This document shows, piece after piece, positions 61,453 to 64,000 of a stretch of DNA of 64,000 bases (positions are counted from its first letter, which is position 1; each line of letters opens with the position of its first letter). The position numbers and the translations under genes are program-made. The notes under the pieces were generated by a model that worked only from the letters and a program-made list of their open reading frames with translations, was not told the DNA's origin and did not search any database. The DNA is from Streptomyces fumigatiscleroticus (GTDB lineage: Bacteria; Actinomycetota; Actinomycetes; Streptomycetales; Streptomycetaceae). The stretch lies in NCBI RefSeq assembly GCF_014647975.1, contig NZ_BMQF01000001.1, forward strand, positions 558,001 to 622,000. The letters run 5' to 3'.

Positions 61453-61970
61453 ACGTGGCTGCCGTACCGGGCGGCGAGCACCCGGCCGCCGGGTGCGATC
61501 AGGAAGTCGGCGGGCAGGCCGAGGCGGCCGCCGGGCTGGCGGGAGGCGGGGAGCCGTTCCCGGCCGCGGAGGACCTGCCATGCACCGGTCACCAGCGCCC
61601 GGGCGACCGGGAGCCAGGCGCGCGGGGCGAGCAGCGCGCGCGGTGCCGACTCCACGCCGAACTCCGCGTACAGCCGCTTGTCCGGGTCGGCGACGACCGC
61701 GAACGGCAGATCGGCGGTGTGGGCGCGCAGTTCCCCGGCGGGTGAGTGGAAGACCACGACCTCGCGGACGCCGGCGGCCTCGATCTCGTCGTGCCGCCGC
61801 ACCACCGACCGCAGATGCAGATTGCACACCGGGCAGCCGGCGAAGCGCCGGAACTGGAGATGGACCAGCCGTTCGGGGTCGGGCACCGCGGCCGGGCCGC
61901 CGGAGACGGTGGAGAGCCGACGGGCGGTCACGACGGAGCCGGGCCGTATCGGCCCGCGGGGCATGCGCAT
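61377..61970 (-). CDS. Peroxiredoxin-like (AhpC/TSA) family protein
   Basis: This 197-aa thioredoxin-fold protein has the redox motif CPVC at Cys46-Cys49 (RRFAGCPVCNLHLRS), then VVVFHSPAGELRAHTADLPF, VVADPDKRLYAEFGVE and LPADFLIAPGGRVLAARYG. The CPxC arrangement matches the peroxiredoxin-like redoxins rather than typical two-Cys peroxiredoxins. ATG 61970 follows AAGGGA; an in-frame GTG at 61985 has no ribosome site. It is divergent from a TetR regulator with strong repeats between, so it is probably repressed by it. Oxidant or disulfide substrate unknown. Confidence 0.87.
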   Translation of the reverse strand: MRMPRGPIRPGSVVTARRLSTVSGGPAAVPDPERLVHLQFRRFAGCPVCNLHLRSVVRRHDEIEAAGVREVVVFHSPAGELRAHTADLPFAVVADPDKRLYAEFGVESAPRALLAPRAWLPVARALVTGAWQVLRGRERLPASRQPGGRLGLPADFLIAPGGRVLAARYGSHVYDQWPVDELLRLAAEAAKPAAEAR

Positions 61971-61997
61971 GGTCGGTCCCTTCACGGATCAGATGTA

Positions 61998-62041
61998 GGC
62001 GTACGCCGTACACCAACCAGCGTAAGCGTATGCCGTACGCT
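61998..62041. promoter_or_regulatory. TetR operator candidates between the redoxin and TetR genes
   Basis: GCGTACGCCGTAC (61999-62011) and GCGTATGCCGTAC (62026-62038) are 27 bp apart. GGCGTACGCC (61998-62007) is a perfect palindrome, and AGCGTA/TACGCT (62025-62041) form a 6-5-6 dyad. Together they cover the middle of the 81-bp divergent gap, as expected for two TetR-dimer sites. Confidence 0.65.
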
Positions 62042-62051
62042 GTCAATCGTC

Positions 62052-62666
62052 ATGCCACGTCCCCGCTCGCTCACCCGGAACCAGCTGGCCGCCGCCGCCC
62101 TCGCCGTGATCGACCGCGAGGGGCTCGCGGGGCTGTCGATGCGCGCCGTCGCCAAGGAGCTCGGTGCGAGCACGATGGCGCTCTACCGGTACGTCCAGGA
62201 CCGCGAGGAGCTGGAGGGGCTCGTGGTCGACCGCGTCCTGGGCGCCATGGACACCGAGCCGCCGGACCCCGCGGCGCCGTGGCAGGAGCGGGTGGAGGTG
62301 CTGGTGCGGCGGATGCGGGACGCCGTGTCCGCCCATCCGTCCGTCGCCCCGCTGACGGTGACCCACCGGCACCGCTCGCCCGTCGGACTGCGCTGGGCGG
62401 AGACCGTGCTGGCCGTCCTGACGGAGGCCGGCATCGACGGGGAGCGGCGGGTCGTCGCCCTGCGCGGCCTGCTCGGCTACGTCATCGGGGCGATCCAGCT
62501 CGAGCACCTCGGGCCGCTTTCCGGCCGGGGCACGGACGTCATCGCCGAGCTGCCGCCGTCCGCGTTCCCGTATCTGTCCGCCACCGCACGGCAGGCCCGC
62601 GAGGTCGGCCCCGAGGCGGAGTTCCTGGGCGGACTCGCGCTGCTGCTGCGCGGGCTGACGGCCTGA
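62052..62666 (+). CDS. TetR family transcriptional repressor
   Basis: This 204-aa protein has the TetR helix-turn-helix (RNQLAAAALAVIDREGLAGL, SMRAVAKELGASTMALYRYV) at residues 8-55 and a C-terminal ligand domain of the TetR_C (class C1) type. ALYRYVQDREELEGLVVDRV is typical of the branch that includes tetracycline repressors. It lies divergent from the redoxin gene, with two repeated sites between. The inducer is unknown. Confidence 0.9.
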   Translation: MPRPRSLTRNQLAAAALAVIDREGLAGLSMRAVAKELGASTMALYRYVQDREELEGLVVDRVLGAMDTEPPDPAAPWQERVEVLVRRMRDAVSAHPSVAPLTVTHRHRSPVGLRWAETVLAVLTEAGIDGERRVVALRGLLGYVIGAIQLEHLGPLSGRGTDVIAELPPSAFPYLSATARQAREVGPEAEFLGGLALLLRGLTA

Positions 62667-62697
62667 GGCCCGGGACCCGGGCACGGGCCCCGACGCG

Positions 62698-62737
62698 GAC
62701 GGCTCCCGCCGGGACCTCGGTCCGGACGGGAGCCGTC
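62698..62737. terminator. Bidirectional terminator hairpin
   Basis: GACGGCTCCCG (62698-62708) and CGGGAGCCGTC (62727-62737) form a perfect 11-bp stem, between the convergent TetR and GGDEF-EAL genes. The 18-base loop has further partial pairing. Confidence 0.75.
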
Positions 62738-62760
62738 GAGTGCGCTCGGCGGGGCGGCGG

Positions 62761-64000
62761 TCAGCCCGTCGCGTCCACCAGCGCCAGTTCGTGCAGCCGC
62801 TCCGGCGGGCCCGGGCGGGCGTAGTACCAGCCCTGGGCGGTGTCGCAGCCCAGTATCCGCAGCTGCTCGGCCTGCGCCCCGGTCTCCACGCCCTCCACCG
62901 TCACCGCGAGGTCCAGGCTGTGGGCCAGCGAGACGATTCCCTCGACGATCTTGAGGTCGACGGGGTCGGCCGGGAACTGCTGCATGCTCTGGGTGAAGGA
63001 ACGGTCCAGCTTGAGGACGCTCACCGGCAGCCGGCGCAGATTGGCCAGGTTGGAGTAGCCGGTGCCGAAGTCGTCCAGGGCGATGTCGACACCCATCTCG
63101 GCCAGCCGGCGCAGCGGTTTGAGCAGGTCGTCGTCGGCGCCGATCAGCGCCGACTCCGTCACCTCCAGACAGAGCGCGTCCGGCTCGACCCCGGCGCGCT
63201 CCAAAATCTCCACGGTGTCCTGGACCAGGCCCGGGTGGGTCAGCTGGCAGGGCGAGAGATTGACGTTGATGCGCAGCGGGCCCGCCTCGTCGCCCCCGTG
63301 CAGCAGCCGCCACTCGCGGGCCTGGCGCACCGACTGCTCCAGCACCCAGCGGCCCAGCGGCACGATCAGCCCCGTGTGCTCGGCGAGGGAGATGAACCGG
63401 TCCGGGCCGAGCACCCCGTGCTGCGGGTGCAGCCAGCGCACCAGCGCCTCGGCGCCGCGCACGCTGCCGTCGCCGAGGTGGACCAGCGGCTGGTACTCGA
63501 TGAAGAACTCGCCCCGGTCCAGGGCCGTCGGCAGGGCCGTGGTGAGCCCGTGCCGGGTGATGGCGCGGGCGTCGGCCTCCGGGTCGGCGAGCTCGAAGCG
63601 GTTGCCGCCCGCCGACTTGGCCCGGTACATGGTGATGTCGGCGCTGCGCAGCACCTCCGCCGGGCTGCGCTCCCCCGCCGGTCCCTCGACGATGCCGATG
63701 CTGCCGCGCACGGTCAGCTCCCGGCCGTCCACGCGGATCGGGGCGAGCAGCGCGTTCATGATGCGCCCGGCGAGCTCGTCGACCTTGCGCGGGGTGTCGG
63801 GGCCGGTGGTCAGCGCCACGAACTCGTCGCCGCCGAGCCGGGCGACCATCTCGCCGGGCGCGGTGGCACAGGCCTGGAGCCGGTCGGCGACCTCGACCAG
63901 CAGCCGGTCGCCGGCCGCGTGGCCGAGGCTGTCGTTGACGGTCTTGAAGCCGTCCAGGTCCAGGTAGCACAGGCCGAAGCGCTGGCCCTCGCCGGCGTTC
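62761..64000 (-). CDS. GGDEF-EAL cyclic di-GMP turnover protein (5' end outside window)
   Basis: The visible 413 codons hold a GGDEF domain (YLDLDGFKTVNDSLGHAAGD, then ARLGGDEFVALTTG) and an EAL domain (FFIEYQPLVHLGDGS, AEALVRWLHPQHGV, INVNLSPCQL, LEVTESAL, LDDFGTGYSNL, LKLDRSF, VEGVET). Both catalytic signatures are intact, so it may make and degrade c-di-GMP, a signal governing Streptomyces development. The N-terminal sensor or membrane domains lie beyond base 64000. The closest known Streptomyces proteins of this layout are RmdA/RmdB and CdgB-type enzymes, but the missing part prevents assignment. Confidence 0.9.
   Translation of the reverse strand, partial: NAGEGQRFGLCYLDLDGFKTVNDSLGHAAGDRLLVEVADRLQACATAPGEMVARLGGDEFVALTTGPDTPRKVDELAGRIMNALLAPIRVDGRELTVRGSIGIVEGPAGERSPAEVLRSADITMYRAKSAGGNRFELADPEADARAITRHGLTTALPTALDRGEFFIEYQPLVHLGDGSVRGAEALVRWLHPQHGVLGPDRFISLAEHTGLIVPLGRWVLEQSVRQAREWRLLHGGDEAGPLRINVNLSPCQLTHPGLVQDTVEILERAGVEPDALCLEVTESALIGADDDLLKPLRRLAEMGVDIALDDFGTGYSNLANLRRLPVSVLKLDRSFTQSMQQFPADPVDLKIVEGIVSLAHSLDLAVTVEGVETGAQAEQLRILGCDTAQGWYYARPGPPERLHELALVDATG

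Overview
The window is high-GC actinobacterial chromosome and almost certainly Streptomyces. Evidence: G or C at nearly every third codon position, many GTG starts, GTGA/ATGA stop-start overlaps, a ten-gene Streptomyces-type gas vesicle cluster, a SARP regulator, tandem GAF-ANTAR regulators and TerB/TerD proteins. I saw no rRNA, tRNA, CRISPR array or complete transposase gene. The species cannot be named from the sequence alone.

Layout. 1-5.6 kb: the 3' end of an MmyB-type regulator, two GAF-ANTAR regulators (one with a TTA codon at position 5), a phosphoribosyltransferase, and a pyruvyl transferase/FAD oxidoreductase pair. 5.6-12.6 kb: a group 2 sigma factor, a YbhB protein, a LysR regulator, a K+ channel, a SARP regulator and a divergent alpha/beta hydrolase. 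12.56-13.03 kb: a GC-rich repeat array. 13.0-21.1 kb: a beta-helix membrane protein divergent from a two-gene signalling operon. That operon encodes a 1600-aa protein with two GHKL-type ATPase domains flanking two phosphoribosyltransferase-like domains, and a receiver fused to an APH-like kinase. It is the best candidate here for an undescribed system.

21.2-25.3 kb: a VOC protein, a LysE exporter with a MITE-like element at its stop codon, and two CNNM/CBS membrane proteins. 25.5-29.5 kb: a stress module (Spo0M, TerB, M56 peptidase, BlaI/MecI repressor, TerD, TatA-like). Three 16-bp dyads of one design lie in its promoters and suggest a BlaI regulon. 29.5-33.3 kb: gene remnants, then a non-homologous end-joining locus (Ku, a coiled-coil partner, a LigC-type ligase) and a small antitoxin-like gene. 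33.4-37.8 kb: a secreted GH43-like glycosidase with an AbfB domain, an amidase, a PemK/MazF-like protein and a bacterial PARG-like protein.

38.0-42.4 kb: egtABCD for ergothioneine, with every junction overlapping. 42.4-45.8 kb: a sugar-binding lipoprotein with a DasR-like operator, dodecin, a HAD phosphatase and an LLM flavoenzyme. 45.9-50.9 kb: gas vesicle genes gvpO-A-F-G-Y-Z-J-L-S-K. 51-54.7 kb: a PRC/DUF2382 protein, an olsB-olsA-like ornithine lipid pair and an unknown protein. 54.8-59.2 kb: a type B succinate dehydrogenase operon (cytochrome b, flavoprotein, iron-sulfur subunit) divergent from a LysR regulator. 59.4-64 kb: an NmrA-like reductase with a divergent LysR gene, a redoxin with a divergent TetR gene, and a GGDEF-EAL protein cut by the window end.

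Taken together, the window is stress and redox housekeeping (sigma factor, Ter proteins, ergothioneine, NHEJ, dodecin) mixed with envelope and morphology genes. Several small regulator-target pairs have visible candidate operators.
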